64,000 nucleotides of DNA from Streptomyces typhae (lineage in GTDB: Bacteria > Actinomycetota > Actinomycetes > Streptomycetales > Streptomycetaceae), in NCBI RefSeq assembly GCF_009755605.1, contig NZ_WPNZ01000012.1, positions 244,380 through 308,379 of the forward strand, written 5' to 3'. Numbering within the stretch: position 1 is the stretch's first letter; the number at the start of each line of letters is the position of its first letter. Below the pieces are notes generated by a model. It was not told the origin of the DNA. It did no database searches and saw only the letters and a list, made by a program, of their open reading frames with translations. The position numbers and the translations under genes are program-made. Below are positions 32,458-40,737 of this stretch, piece after piece.

Positions 32458-32544
32458 TCAGAAGGCGCACATTCGACACATACAACGAGCACCGGGCGTC
32501 GTGATCGCCTCGGTCGCAAGGGTGCGGCTGCTCGTCGTGGTCAT
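32458..32544 (-). CDS. Putative Cys/Met-rich leader peptide of the met transporter operon
   Basis: A 28-codon ORF from ATG 32544 to TGA 32460-32458. It begins MTTTSSRTL and ends in GARCMCRMCAF: five sulfur amino acids in the last nine residues. There is no ribosome-binding site, but TTTACT lies about 8-13 nt upstream of the ATG and could be the -10 of a leaderless transcript. Cys-rich upstream ORFs that sense cysteine by attenuation are known in actinobacteria ahead of sulfur genes. Here the peptide lies 211 nt ahead of metN on the same strand. A role in sensing Cys-tRNA or Met-tRNA charging is inference. Confidence 0.55.
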   Translation of the reverse strand: MTTTSSRTLATEAITTPGARCMCRMCAF

Positions 32545-32586
32545 GCGGACCAGTAAAACACGCGTGCGCTCGCGTCCCACCACCGC

Positions 32587-32603
32587 TGTCCGTATAGCGG
32601 ACA
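32587..32603. promoter_or_regulatory. Palindrome upstream of the met leader (possible operator)
   Basis: TGTCCGTATAGCGGACA: perfect 6-bp arms TGTCCG/CGGACA around a 5-bp centre. It lies 43 nt upstream of the leader-peptide ATG, over the expected -35 area of that promoter, and 253 bp from the divergent membrane-protein gene. It is shaped like a dimeric repressor or activator site. The regulator is unknown. Confidence 0.45.
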
Positions 32604-32855
32604 AGGAGTGGACACCACAGGGCGTCGAAAGGCGCGGTCCCACCCCTTCTCGCCCTCGCTCAGGGACCCGCGACGATCTCCGCTCCACCCGCCGTGGCCT
32701 GCGCGGACACCGCCGAGAGGAGCGGCACCACGACGTCGGCGGACAGCTCGGACGCCGGGCGCGTTGTGGTCAACGCCACGGTGGCGTCCACCTGTGGATG
32801 CCGGGCCCCCGGGGCCGAGCACACCGGGCCTTTTGGCCCGTAATAGGGTCTCGGC

Positions 32856-33215
32856 ATGCTCGTTGCCCTGACCGTCGCGACCTCCGTGGCCGCGCTCGCG
32901 CTCGCGGCCTGGTGCGGATTCGCCGCGTACCGGGACCAGCCGACGAAGGACTGGCACTTCATCGGCATGGGTGTGGTCACCCTGCTCGCGCTCGTGCAGC
33001 TGATCGTCGGCATCGTCCAGCTCGCGCGGGGCGAGGACCCCGAGCAGGGCACGACGATCTTCGTGGCGTATCTCGTCGGCTCGTTCGCGTGCGTGCCGGC
33101 GGCCGGCTTCATGTCGCTCGCCGAGCGCAGCCGCTGGGGCTCGGGGACCGTCGCCGCGGGCGGCGTGGTCCTCGCCGTCCTCGAAGTACGGCTCTACGAC
33201 ATCTGGGGAGGCTGA
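32856..33215 (+). CDS. Four-span membrane protein, unknown
   Basis: A 119-residue hydrophobic protein with predicted spans at about 2-22, 36-56, 67-85 and 94-112. YRDQPTKDW in the first loop and a short Arg/Ser loop before the last span are the only polar parts. It starts at ATG 32856. TAATAG lies 15 nt upstream and may be a -10 element of a nearly leaderless transcript; a CGGGCC-TTTT-GGCCCG hairpin abuts it. The following gene starts 1 nt after its stop, so the two membrane proteins probably form an operon and possibly a complex. The family is unrecognised. Confidence 0.75.
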   Translation: MLVALTVATSVAALALAAWCGFAAYRDQPTKDWHFIGMGVVTLLALVQLIVGIVQLARGEDPEQGTTIFVAYLVGSFACVPAAGFMSLAERSRWGSGTVAAGGVVLAVLEVRLYDIWGG

Positions 33216-33216
33216 G

Positions 33217-33672
33217 GTGACGGTGACGGACGACGGACCCCGCTCCCGGCAGAAGCTGATCCGCGGTCCCGGCATCCTGCTCGTGTGGCTGTACGGCGTG
33301 ATGGTCGTCGGCGCCGTGTCGCGCTCGGCCGTGCAGATCTCGACGGACTTCCACAAGGCCCCGCTCGCGTACACGCTGTCCGCGATCGCCGGTGTGGTCT
33401 ACGGCTTCATCACGTACTCGCTCGTACGCGGCGGGGAGACGGCCCGCAAGGCGGCGCTGGTGTGCTGCGCCGCCGAGCTGGTCGGGGTGCTCGCCGTCGG
33501 GACCTGGACCCTCGCGGAGCCCTCCGCGTTCCCCGACGCCACGGTCTGGTCGGACTTCGGCATGGGCTATCTGTTCATCCCGGTGCTGCTGCCGGTGACC
33601 GCGGTGTTCTGGCTGCGCACGTCGCGCAGCCAGGGCGGCCCGCCGGAGTCCGAGGGCCCGGCGCGGGACTAG
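33217..33672 (+). CDS. Membrane protein partner of the preceding gene, unknown
   Basis: 151 residues from GTG 33217, one base after the stop of the gene before it. A polar N-terminus (TVTDDGPRSRQKLIRG) is followed by about four hydrophobic segments (near 20-40, 53-72, 80-98 and 116-136) and a disordered Pro/Glu tail (SRSQGGPPESEGPARD). The layout resembles small actinobacterial integral membrane proteins of unknown role. It converges with the next gene, and the two stop codons overlap in one CTAG (33669-33672). Confidence 0.75.
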   Translation: MTVTDDGPRSRQKLIRGPGILLVWLYGVMVVGAVSRSAVQISTDFHKAPLAYTLSAIAGVVYGFITYSLVRGGETARKAALVCCAAELVGVLAVGTWTLAEPSAFPDATVWSDFGMGYLFIPVLLPVTAVFWLRTSRSQGGPPESEGPARD

Positions 33673-34178
33673 GCGCTGGTCACGTAGGCGCCCGCCGCCG
33701 CGTCCTTGGAGAGGGTGACGACCGTGAGCCGGTCGTCCACGCGCCGGGTGGACACCGGCGCGTAGCCGTGCTTGCGGTAGAGCTGGAGATTGCTCTCGCT
33801 GCGGTGGCCGGAGAACAGCTCGAAGCGCTTGGCGGAGCCGTCCCCGCCGAGCCGCAGCTCGATGGCGTTCAGGAGCCGGCCGCCCAGGCCGTGCCGCTGC
33901 ATCCGCGGGTGCACGATGAGCTTGCCGATGCGGGCGGTGCCCTCCGCGTCGACCGTGCCGCGCACGGACGCCACCACCTCCTCGCCGAGGCGCGCCACCA
34001 GGACGCTGCCCGCCTCCAGCTCGGCCCTGATGGAGTCCAGGCTCTGCGTCAGCGGCTCGATGGAGTAGTCGCCGTACAGCTCGGCCTCGCTCTGGTAGCA
34101 GAGGTACTGCAGTTTGAGGATCTGTTCGGCGGTCCGGCCGTCGGCCGCCGCCTCCGAGATGGTCACGCTCATGCCCAT
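33669..34178 (-). CDS. GNAT acetyltransferase
   Basis: A 169-residue single-domain acetyltransferase. The core is VLVARLGEEVVASVRGTV, then RIGKLIVHPRMQRHGLGGRLLNAIE (acetyl-CoA loop, Arg/Gly-rich), and ELFSGHRSESNLQLYRKHGYAPV near the end. The start is ATG 34178 with a GGGAGG box about 10 nt upstream; ATG 34172 is close behind. Its stop shares CTAG with the converging membrane-protein gene. It lies 40 nt after the sigma-factor gene on the same strand. The substrate is unknown. Confidence 0.87.
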   Translation of the reverse strand: MGMSVTISEAAADGRTAEQILKLQYLCYQSEAELYGDYSIEPLTQSLDSIRAELEAGSVLVARLGEEVVASVRGTVDAEGTARIGKLIVHPRMQRHGLGGRLLNAIELRLGGDGSAKRFELFSGHRSESNLQLYRKHGYAPVSTRRVDDRLTVVTLSKDAAAGAYVTSA

Positions 34179-34218
34179 GTGTGCATGCCTCCCGCTCACC
34201 TGCTCCGCCGGTTGTCCC

Positions 34219-34755
34219 TCACTCCTTTCCCCAAGGGTCAGGAGTCGCAACCTCTTGCGCGAGCATTCTGCGCAGGCATCCCAGGCAACGGGAACGTTCC
34301 GGTCCCAAGGATCCTTGTGACATTCCCAACTCCCCTGCGATTTCGCGGTAAGTGAGGTCCTTGGGCGACAGAAGCGCAAACATGAGACGCGGGCAGCGGC
34401 CGGGCAGTCTGCGCACGGCGGCGTACAACGAACGGTCCCGGTCGGCGCGCAGCGCCCGTTGCTCCGGGCCGCCGCGGGGGTCGGCGGGCTCGGTGGCATA
34501 GGGCCGCTCCCGGCGGGCGGTGCCGCGGGTGCGGCGCGCCTCGTCGCGGACGGCGGCGCGGAGCCAGGCCGGCGGGTCGGCCGGCGGCCCCGATGCGTCG
34601 AGGTGTTCGAGCAGGCGCAGCCAGACCGCCTGCTCGATGTCGCCGGGGTCGGTGCCGCTGCCGAGCGCCTCGGCGGAGACCTCGGCCGTGAGCAGCGGCC
34701 GCAGGGCGACGACGAGGTCCGCGACGACCGGGTCGAAGGAGAGCGAAGGGGTCAT
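34219..34755 (-). CDS. RNA polymerase sigma factor of ECF type
   Basis: A 178-residue sigma-70-family protein. The region 2-like N-terminal half (about 20-90; DIEQAVWLRLLEHLDASGPPADPPAWLRAAVRDEARR) and the region 4 helix-turn-helix (about 125-170; LTYREIAGELGMSQGSLGPERSRCLGCLRRML) are present. The DPPAWLRAAVRDEARR segment is typical of Streptomyces sigma factors of this class. No anti-sigma gene adjoins it; the neighbours are a GNAT gene and glpQ. ATG 34755 is chosen over an upstream Arg-rich extension. The regulon is unknown. Confidence 0.85.
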   Translation of the reverse strand: MTPSLSFDPVVADLVVALRPLLTAEVSAEALGSGTDPGDIEQAVWLRLLEHLDASGPPADPPAWLRAAVRDEARRTRGTARRERPYATEPADPRGGPEQRALRADRDRSLYAAVRRLPGRCPRLMFALLSPKDLTYREIAGELGMSQGSLGPERSRCLGCLRRMLAQEVATPDPWGKE

Positions 34756-34867
34756 GCCGACGTGGACGCGGCCGTTCCGGTACGGGTTTCCGGAACGGCC
34801 GCGCCTCACCCCAACCGGGACCCGGCGCGCCCCTGTTGACAGGACGGCGCCGGACCGGACGGGCGGG

Positions 34868-36040
34868 TCAGTGGCCGGCGAAGTCCGCGGCGGCGAGCAG
34901 CGCCGTGTCCGGGTTGTCGGAGAAGATCCCGTCGATGCCGGTGGCGAAGTACGCCTTGAACGCGCCGAAGGCGTCGCCGTACGCGTTCGGGTCCGTGCCC
35001 TTCTTGAAGTCGGCGGGCAGGAAGGTGTTCTCGTTCCGCATCGTGTAGGGGTGCAGGAGCAGGCCCTTGGCGTGCGCGTCGCGGACCAGGGTGGTCGGCT
35101 TCTGCAGCTTGCCGTCGGGGCCCTTGGGGATGACCAGGTCGAGGGTGGGGCCGATGCCCTTGGCGTAGGAGGCTATCCAGCTGAGGCCCTTGGGCGTGAC
35201 GAGGTCGGCGACGGTGCGCGGGTCGCCCGCCTCCACGAAGTCCCACGGGCGCGAGGAGGCCGAGGACAGCAGGACGACGCCGGGCGCGCCGACGAGCTTG
35301 TGCAGGCGCTGGATGCTGCTCGGCTCGAAGGACTGAAGGAAGTTCGGGGAGTTCCTGTGGTGCCGGTCGTAGCGGCGGAGCAGCTTGGCCAGCGGCTCCT
35401 CGAGACCCAGGCCGAGCTTCCGGAAGTAGGTGGGGTGCTTGGTCTCGATGTGCAGCCAGACGCGCTTGCCGCGGCGGCGCCCCTCCTTCTCCGCCCAGCG
35501 GAACACCTCTTCGAGGGTGGGCACCTGCCAGCGGCCGTCGTAGAGGGTGTTGTGCTGACGGGTCCCGGGGATGCGCTCCTTGGCGCGCAGCGTCTTCAGC
35601 TCGGCGAGCGTGAAGTCCTCGGTGAACCAGCCGGTGAGCTTGGCCCCGTCGACGGTCTTGGTGGTCTTGCGGCCCGCGAACTCGGGGTGCGCGGCCACGT
35701 CCGTCGTACCGGTGATGTCGTTCTCGTGACGGCATACGAGATGGCCGTCCTTGGTGGGGACCACGTCCTGCTCGATGACGTGCGCGCCCATGTCCAGGGC
35801 GAGTTGGTACGAGCCGATGGTGTGCTCGGGCCGGTAGCCGCTCGCGCCGCGGTGCGCGACGACGGTCGGCACCGGCAGGTCCCGGTGTCCGCCGTGGCCG
35901 TGACCGTGCCGCTCACCGGCTCTCGCCACGCCGGGCGCCCCCATGGCCGCCGCGCCCGCCCCGAGGACCGCGGCCCCGAGCACCGCGCGCCGCCCCGGAC
36001 TCGTGCCCGTCCCCCGTCGCCCCGATTCCTGCGTCGCCAT
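34868..36040 (-). CDS. glpQ: Secreted glycerophosphodiester phosphodiesterase (GDPD), Tat substrate
   Basis: 390 residues. The N-terminus has a twin-arginine signal (PGRRAVLGAAVLGAGAAAMG) ending about residue 42, followed by a His/Gly stretch. The mature GDPD TIM barrel begins VVAHRGASGYRPEHTIGSY, with IEQDVVPTKDGHLVCRHE (catalytic Glu/Asp and His) and RVWLHIETKHPTYF. It releases glycerol-3-phosphate from deacylated phospholipids outside the cell, typically for phosphate or carbon scavenging. ATG 36040 has GGAGG eight bases upstream. In other Streptomyces the equivalent gene is, as I recall, phosphate-regulated; I could not identify a PHO box here. Confidence 0.92.
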   Translation of the reverse strand: MATQESGRRGTGTSPGRRAVLGAAVLGAGAAAMGAPGVARAGERHGHGHGGHRDLPVPTVVAHRGASGYRPEHTIGSYQLALDMGAHVIEQDVVPTKDGHLVCRHENDITGTTDVAAHPEFAGRKTTKTVDGAKLTGWFTEDFTLAELKTLRAKERIPGTRQHNTLYDGRWQVPTLEEVFRWAEKEGRRRGKRVWLHIETKHPTYFRKLGLGLEEPLAKLLRRYDRHHRNSPNFLQSFEPSSIQRLHKLVGAPGVVLLSSASSRPWDFVEAGDPRTVADLVTPKGLSWIASYAKGIGPTLDLVIPKGPDGKLQKPTTLVRDAHAKGLLLHPYTMRNENTFLPADFKKGTDPNAYGDAFGAFKAYFATGIDGIFSDNPDTALLAAADFAGH

Positions 36041-36536
36041 TGCGCGCTCCTCCCTGTGTACCGCGGGTACTGCCGTGTGCCGCCTTGCACCTGACAAAGC
36101 GGCACGATCGTAGGTGTGATCATGTGACGAAAGGGAGGCCGGGGGCGGAACGCAAGGCTGACGCCGCGTGTCGAGCGCGCTCACGTTCGGGGGCGGCGGA
36201 GCCGTGTGTACGTCTCGCGGCAGGGGGCACCCGTGACCCCGCGGGCTCACCCGCCCGCGGCGGCGGTGCGGACGGCGCGTACGCCCCGGCTCGGGAACGC
36301 CAGCGGACTTCCAGCCGTAAGGGGAACCCGGAGTGAGAAGCACCACTCGGACAAGCCACGCAGTTCGCACAGCGATAACGTCGTCACTGTGAGGTCCTCG
36401 CGGGGGCAGCAGCGAGCAAAAACAGGTCAACTCTGCGTATCGGTCGCATGAACCCGATGTGCAATCGACGGGGGCCCGCGAGTATGGTCCTCACCTGCAC
36501 AGACTCGTCGTCGACCCGTTGACACCGGAGGACCTG
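36041..36536. other. 496-bp divergent intergenic region between glpQ and plsC-like gene
   Basis: No open frame here has normal Streptomyces codon use. The region separates divergent genes and should hold both promoters. The part 36350-36470 is less GC-rich than its surroundings (for example GCAAAAACAGGTCAACTCTG), as expected for a promoter. I see no clear repeat or RNA structure. Confidence 0.5.
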
Positions 36537-37208
36537 TTGTCCCGTCTAGCGCTCATCAAGGCAGTGCTTGGACCGATCTTGCGCCTGATGTTCCGCCCGC
36601 GGGTCGAAGGCGCAGAGAACATCCCCGGTGACGGCCCCGTCATTCTGGCCGGAAACCATCTGACGTTCATCGACTCGATGATCATGCCGCTGGTCTGCGA
36701 CCGGCCCGTGTACTTCATCGGCAAGGACGAGTACGTCACCGGCAAGGGCCTCAAGGGCCGCCTCATGGCCTGGTTCTTCACCGGCGTCGGCATGATTCCC
36801 GTGGACCGCGACGGGGGTCGCGGCGGGGTGGCCGCCCTGATGACCGGGCGCCGCATCCTCGACGACGGCAAGGTCTTCGGCATCTATCCGGAAGGCACCC
36901 GCTCCCCCGACGGGCGGCTGTACCGCGGCCGTACGGGGATCGCCCGGCTGACCCTGATGACCGGGGCGCCGGTGGTGCCGTTCGCGATGATCGGCACGGA
37001 CAAGTTGCAGCCCGGGGGCAAGGGGTTGCCCCGTCCGGGGAAGGTGACCGTGCGGTTCGGCGCCGCCATGGAGTTCTCCCGGTACGACGGGATGGGGCGT
37101 GACCGCTATGTGCTGCGGGCCGTGACCGACTCGGTGATGACCGAGGTCATGCTGCTCTCCGGGCAGGAGTACGTGGACATGTACGCCACCAAGGCCAAGG
37201 CCGCGTAG
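36537..37208 (+). CDS. 1-acyl-sn-glycerol-3-phosphate acyltransferase (PlsC family)
   Basis: 223 residues from TTG 36537, chosen because GGAGG lies five bases upstream; an in-frame GTG at 36459 would add 26 residues without a ribosome site. Acyltransferase motifs are intact: NHLTFID (HX4D, His41-Asp46), GMIPVDRDGG, and IYPEGTRSPDG (Glu119-Gly-Thr-Arg), followed by APVVPFAM. It is membrane-associated by its N-terminal helix and adds the second acyl chain in phospholipid synthesis, or acylates a related lipid. It is monocistronic and divergent from glpQ. Confidence 0.88.
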   Translation: MSRLALIKAVLGPILRLMFRPRVEGAENIPGDGPVILAGNHLTFIDSMIMPLVCDRPVYFIGKDEYVTGKGLKGRLMAWFFTGVGMIPVDRDGGRGGVAALMTGRRILDDGKVFGIYPEGTRSPDGRLYRGRTGIARLTLMTGAPVVPFAMIGTDKLQPGGKGLPRPGKVTVRFGAAMEFSRYDGMGRDRYVLRAVTDSVMTEVMLLSGQEYVDMYATKAKAA

Positions 37209-37390
37209 GCTCCGCCCGGGTTTTTTCCCGGTGTGCTCGCCCGCACCGGCGTTGAGGGTTTTCCCCGGCGCCGGGGCGGGCGCTTCCATTGTCGGCACCC
37301 GGCGTCGGGGGGCTGTGCCCACCCGTTCCGCCGTGCGGAACGCCTGCCCACAGCGGGGGGGTGGCTGCCGCCGGCGAGGGGCGGCTGTGG

Positions 37391-37431
37391 CTCAGCCGGG
37401 GGCGGCCGCGAGCAGGTGTTCCCCGGCTGAG
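37391..37431 (-). terminator. Hairpin terminator after the MFS gene
   Basis: Perfect 11-bp arms CTCAGCCGGGG (37391-37401) and CCCCGGCTGAG (37421-37431), located 3 nt beyond the MFS stop on the minus strand. There is no T-run. The rest of the interval back to the plsC-like stop (37209-37390) holds no gene I can support. Confidence 0.75.
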
Positions 37432-37433
37432 TG

Positions 37434-38975
37434 TCAGTGTTCGATGGTGTCTTCCAGTTTCTGGCCCTTCAGGAGGTACCAGGCCGCTGCCGCCGTCGCC
37501 AGGAGGACCGCGGCGCCCGCGCCCGCCGCCAGGCGGAGGCCGTCCACGAAGGCGTCCTGGGCTGCGGCGAGCAGAGGCTCGGCCTGGTGGGCCGGGAGGC
37601 CCGTGCCCGCCTCGACGGCGCCGCCGAGGGAGTCGTGGGCCGCTGACGCCGCGTCGGCCGGGGTGCCCGCCGGTGCGGTGAAGTCGCGGTACACGCCGGT
37701 CACGACGGAGCCGAGCAGGGCGATACCGAGGGCCGCGCCGAGTTCGTACGCCGTCTCCGAGACGGCCGACGCCGCGCCCGCCTGCTCCTTCGGCACGCTG
37801 GACAGGATCACGTCGGCGGTCACCGTGAAGGCGAAGCCCGCGCCGGCACCGACGACCAGCAGGGCCGTGCCGAGCAGCGGATAGCCGGTCTCCTGGCTCA
37901 GCACGGTCAGCGAGGCGAGCGCGAGGCCCACCGCCGCGAGACCGCCCGCGACCACCGCCCGCACCGAGTACCGGCGCGCCACCGTGCCCGCGATCAGGCC
38001 CGCCGTGACCGCGCCCACGGCCGCGGGCAGTTCGGCGAGACCGGCCTCGAACGGCTCCCTGCCCTGCACCAGTTGCAGGAACTGGGAGAGGAAGAAGATC
38101 AGCCCGGACAGGCCGAGGATGGTCAGCAGGTCGGCGAGCACGGCCGCCGAGAACCCGCGGTTGCGGAAGAGGCGCATGTCCAACAGCGGCGCGGGCAGCG
38201 TGAGCTGTCGGCGCCCGAACCAGGTCAGGGCGGCCGCGCCGATGACGCCGGACGCCACGGCGTCCCAGCGCAGGCCGTGCGCCGCCGCCTCCTTGATGGC
38301 GTACACGACCGCGATCATGCCGATGAGCGAGAGCACCACGCTGATCAGGTCCCAGGGACCGGGCGCCGGGTTCTTCGACTCGGGCAGCAGCTTGCTGCCG
38401 ACGAGCACGAGGACCGCCATCACGGGCAGGTTGATCAGGAAGACCGAGCCCCACCAGAAGTGCTCGAGCAGGAAGCCGCCGACGACCGGGCCGACCGCCG
38501 CGCCCGCCGACGCCATCGCGCCCCACACGCCGACGGCGATGCTGCGCTCGCGCGGGTCGTGGAAGATGTTCCGGATCAGCGCGAGGGTGGACGGCATCAG
38601 GGTCGCGCCCGCCACACCGAGCAGCGCACGCGCCAGGATCATCAGCTCGGGCGTGGTGGCGTAGGCGTTGAGCACCGACACCGCGCCGAACGCCACGGCT
38701 CCGGTGAGCAGCAGCTTCTTGCGGCCGATGCGGTCGCCGAGGCTGCCCATCGAGACGAGCAGGCCCGCGATCACGAACGAATAGACGTCACCGATCCACA
38801 GCAGCTGGGTGCCGGACGGCTTCAGGTCCTCACTGATGTACGGCGTCGCCAGACCGAGGACGGTCGCGTCCACCGCGACGAGCAGCACGGCCAGCACGAG
38901 CACGGCCAGGGCGAGCCAGCGGCCGGGGTGCGGCGCCACCTCCGGGGGCCGTATGCGCTGTTCGGTGCCTGTCAT
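37434..38975 (-). CDS. MFS drug exporter, 14-span DHA2 (EmrB/QacA) family
   Basis: A 513-residue membrane protein. The DHA2 signature is evident: LLVAVDATVLGLATPYIS in span 1, GSLGDRIGRKKLLL (motif A) after span 2, ARALLGVAGATLMPSTLALIRNIF (motif B) and GAMASAGAAVGPVVGGFLLEHFWWGSVFLIN (motif C) shown here in parts. About 14 spans are expected. It uses the proton gradient to expel hydrophobic, often cationic, compounds. ATG 38975 overlaps the stop of the TetR gene (ATGA), so expression is tied to that repressor. Confidence 0.93.
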   Translation of the reverse strand: MTGTEQRIRPPEVAPHPGRWLALAVLVLAVLLVAVDATVLGLATPYISEDLKPSGTQLLWIGDVYSFVIAGLLVSMGSLGDRIGRKKLLLTGAVAFGAVSVLNAYATTPELMILARALLGVAGATLMPSTLALIRNIFHDPRERSIAVGVWGAMASAGAAVGPVVGGFLLEHFWWGSVFLINLPVMAVLVLVGSKLLPESKNPAPGPWDLISVVLSLIGMIAVVYAIKEAAAHGLRWDAVASGVIGAAALTWFGRRQLTLPAPLLDMRLFRNRGFSAAVLADLLTILGLSGLIFFLSQFLQLVQGREPFEAGLAELPAAVGAVTAGLIAGTVARRYSVRAVVAGGLAAVGLALASLTVLSQETGYPLLGTALLVVGAGAGFAFTVTADVILSSVPKEQAGAASAVSETAYELGAALGIALLGSVVTGVYRDFTAPAGTPADAASAAHDSLGGAVEAGTGLPAHQAEPLLAAAQDAFVDGLRLAAGAGAAVLLATAAAAWYLLKGQKLEDTIEH

Positions 38976-39523
38976 GATTCCACTCTCCGTTGTGCGCCGC
39001 CGATCAGCAGCTCGGCGATCATGTATGAGATGTCCTTGGCCGCCACGCGGCCGTCGAGCACGGCCCAGGCGCCGGAGCCGACGAGTCCGTACAGCGCCTC
39101 CGTGAGCCAGGCGGCACTCAGGTCGATGCGGAACTCGCCGCTCTCCTGTCCGCGCCGGAACAGCTCCGCGATCCGGACGTCGAGCCGGGCCCAGCCCTCG
39201 TGCTGGGCGTCGCCCTCGAAGAGCTGGTTCTCCGTGACGAGGAACGCGAGCAGGCCCGCCGCGGGCTCGATCTCCCTGATCAGGCGCCGCAGCGCGTCCT
39301 GCGCGCTGTCCTCGCCTAGCCGGGCCGCGCCCATGGCCGCCTCGCACTCCTGGATGCCGAGCTCCTCCAGGGCGCGGATGAGCGCGTCGCGCCCCGCGAA
39401 GTGGCGGTGCAGCGTGGCGCGGCTGATGCGGGCGGCCCTGGCGACCTCGTCCATGGTCGAGGAGCCCTTGCGGGTGAGCTGGGCGGCGGCACGGCGCAGC
39501 ACCTGGTCGCGATCGACTGACAT
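38972..39523 (-). CDS. TetR-family repressor of the adjacent MFS exporter
   Basis: A 183-residue TetR protein. The N-terminal HTH (about 8-50) reads AAAQLTRKGSSTMDEVARAARISRATLHRHFAGRDALIRA. The C-terminal half is a helical ligand domain with LYGLVGSGAWAVLDGR. It starts at ATG 39523; a start at 39550 would put the operator inside the gene. It overlaps the MFS gene by four bases. The palindrome at 39541-39562, right upstream of its start, is the likely operator, giving autoregulation and ligand-induced efflux. Confidence 0.92.
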   Translation of the reverse strand: MSVDRDQVLRRAAAQLTRKGSSTMDEVARAARISRATLHRHFAGRDALIRALEELGIQECEAAMGAARLGEDSAQDALRRLIREIEPAAGLLAFLVTENQLFEGDAQHEGWARLDVRIAELFRRGQESGEFRIDLSAAWLTEALYGLVGSGAWAVLDGRVAAKDISYMIAELLIGGAQRRVES

Positions 39524-39540
39524 GAGACAACCATAGACCA

Positions 39541-39562
39541 CTTGAGACATTTTCGTCTCAAG
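39541..39562 (-). promoter_or_regulatory. Palindromic operator and promoter of the TetR-MFS operon
   Basis: CTTGAGAC-ATTTTC-GTCTCAAG is a perfect 8-bp inverted repeat with a 6-bp centre. On the minus strand it contains TTGAGA, which with TCTATG about 18 nt downstream makes a plausible -35/-10 pair. Repressor binding would therefore cover the promoter. A further TGAGAC lies at the ATG. Confidence 0.75.
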
Positions 39563-39639
39563 AGAGGTCTCGGGGTCTCACGGCAGGTACGGGAGAGGGC
39601 GGGGCCCTGTCGGTGCCAGGGCAGCGCGTGCGGTCTTGA

Positions 39640-40611
39640 TCAGTGCCAGGGCAGGGCCGAGCGTGTGGCCCAGTACGCCGTGGGCTCCTCCGCGAGCACC
39701 GCGAGGCGGGCCGTGTGCTCCTCGTCCAGGTCGACCGCCGCCGCGTGCAGGTTCGACACGAGCTGTACGGAGGTGGCGGCCCCGGAGAGGACGACACCCG
39801 CCCACGGCTGCCGCAGGACCAGGGCGAGCGCGACGGCGTCGGGGGCGCTCCCGGTGGCCTCGGCGGCGGCGCGCACGGCCTCGGGCGCCTGCGGCCCGGC
39901 GAGGCGGCCGTTGGCCATGCCCTCCTTGACCAGGACGGTGAGACCGGCGTCGTGTGCCTCCGCGAGGGCGGGGCCCGCCGAGGTCTCCAGGGCGTTGTAG
40001 GTGGCCTGGACGGTACGGAAGAGGCACTCGCCGCCCACGGTGACGTCGAGGGCCGCGCGGATCGCGGCGGCCTGCTCGGGACCGCTCACGGAGAGGCCGA
40101 CGGTGACGCCACTGTCCGCGAGGTCGGCCAGCCTGGCGTGCAGCTCCTTGTCGGTGAGCGCCGGGCTCTGCGGGGTCACCGAGTGGATCTGGTAGAGGTC
40201 GAGGCGGTCGCCGAGGAGTGCGGCGCTCTCCGCGCGCTGGCGGTCGTACGCGGCGACGCTGTGGTCCTTGACCTCGTGCGCGTCGGCGTCGGTGCGCCAG
40301 TCGGCCGTGTACGTGTAGCCCCACTTGCTGCCCACGACCACGTCGCGGACGTCGGGCCGCACGCGCAGCCAGTCGGCGAGGAACTCCTCCGAACGGCCGT
40401 AGGAGCGGGCCGCGTCGACGTAGCGCACCCCGAGGGCGTACGCGGCGTCCAGGAGTTCCAGGGTGCGGTCCCTGAGGGCCTCGACGCTGCGGGTGGGCGG
40501 GAGGTCGTCCTCCCTGCCCAGGGTGATGTAGCCGGGCCTGCCCACGGCTGCGAGGCCCACGCCCAGGTGGGCGGTGGGGGTGGTCGCTGTGGCCAGGCGG
40601 GCGAAGGACAT
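39640..40611 (-). CDS. Aldo/keto reductase
   Basis: A 323-residue (alpha/beta)8 oxidoreductase. The catalytic set is visible in order: GVRYVDAARSYGRSEEFL (Asp, Tyr), VVGSKWGYTYT (Lys) and DLYQIHSVTPQ (His). The NADPH-binding end has GVVLSGAATSVQLVSNL. It reduces aldehydes or ketones; the substrate is unknown. ATG 40611 (MSFARLATATT) is preferred; a longer frame runs to 40785 into non-coding DNA. It ends about 78 nt upstream of the TetR operator region on the other side. Confidence 0.9.
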   Translation of the reverse strand: MSFARLATATTPTAHLGVGLAAVGRPGYITLGREDDLPPTRSVEALRDRTLELLDAAYALGVRYVDAARSYGRSEEFLADWLRVRPDVRDVVVGSKWGYTYTADWRTDADAHEVKDHSVAAYDRQRAESAALLGDRLDLYQIHSVTPQSPALTDKELHARLADLADSGVTVGLSVSGPEQAAAIRAALDVTVGGECLFRTVQATYNALETSAGPALAEAHDAGLTVLVKEGMANGRLAGPQAPEAVRAAAEATGSAPDAVALALVLRQPWAGVVLSGAATSVQLVSNLHAAAVDLDEEHTARLAVLAEEPTAYWATRSALPWH

Positions 40612-40737
40612 GGGGGCTCCACGCTGCGAAGGGGTGCACTCGGGTCGCGTGCACTCCCTCAACGTAACTCCCGGCGGGCGGTGGGGGCGGGGTGGGGGCT
40701 CACGGTGCGTCCCGGGCCCCGCCCCCGCGGCGATCCT

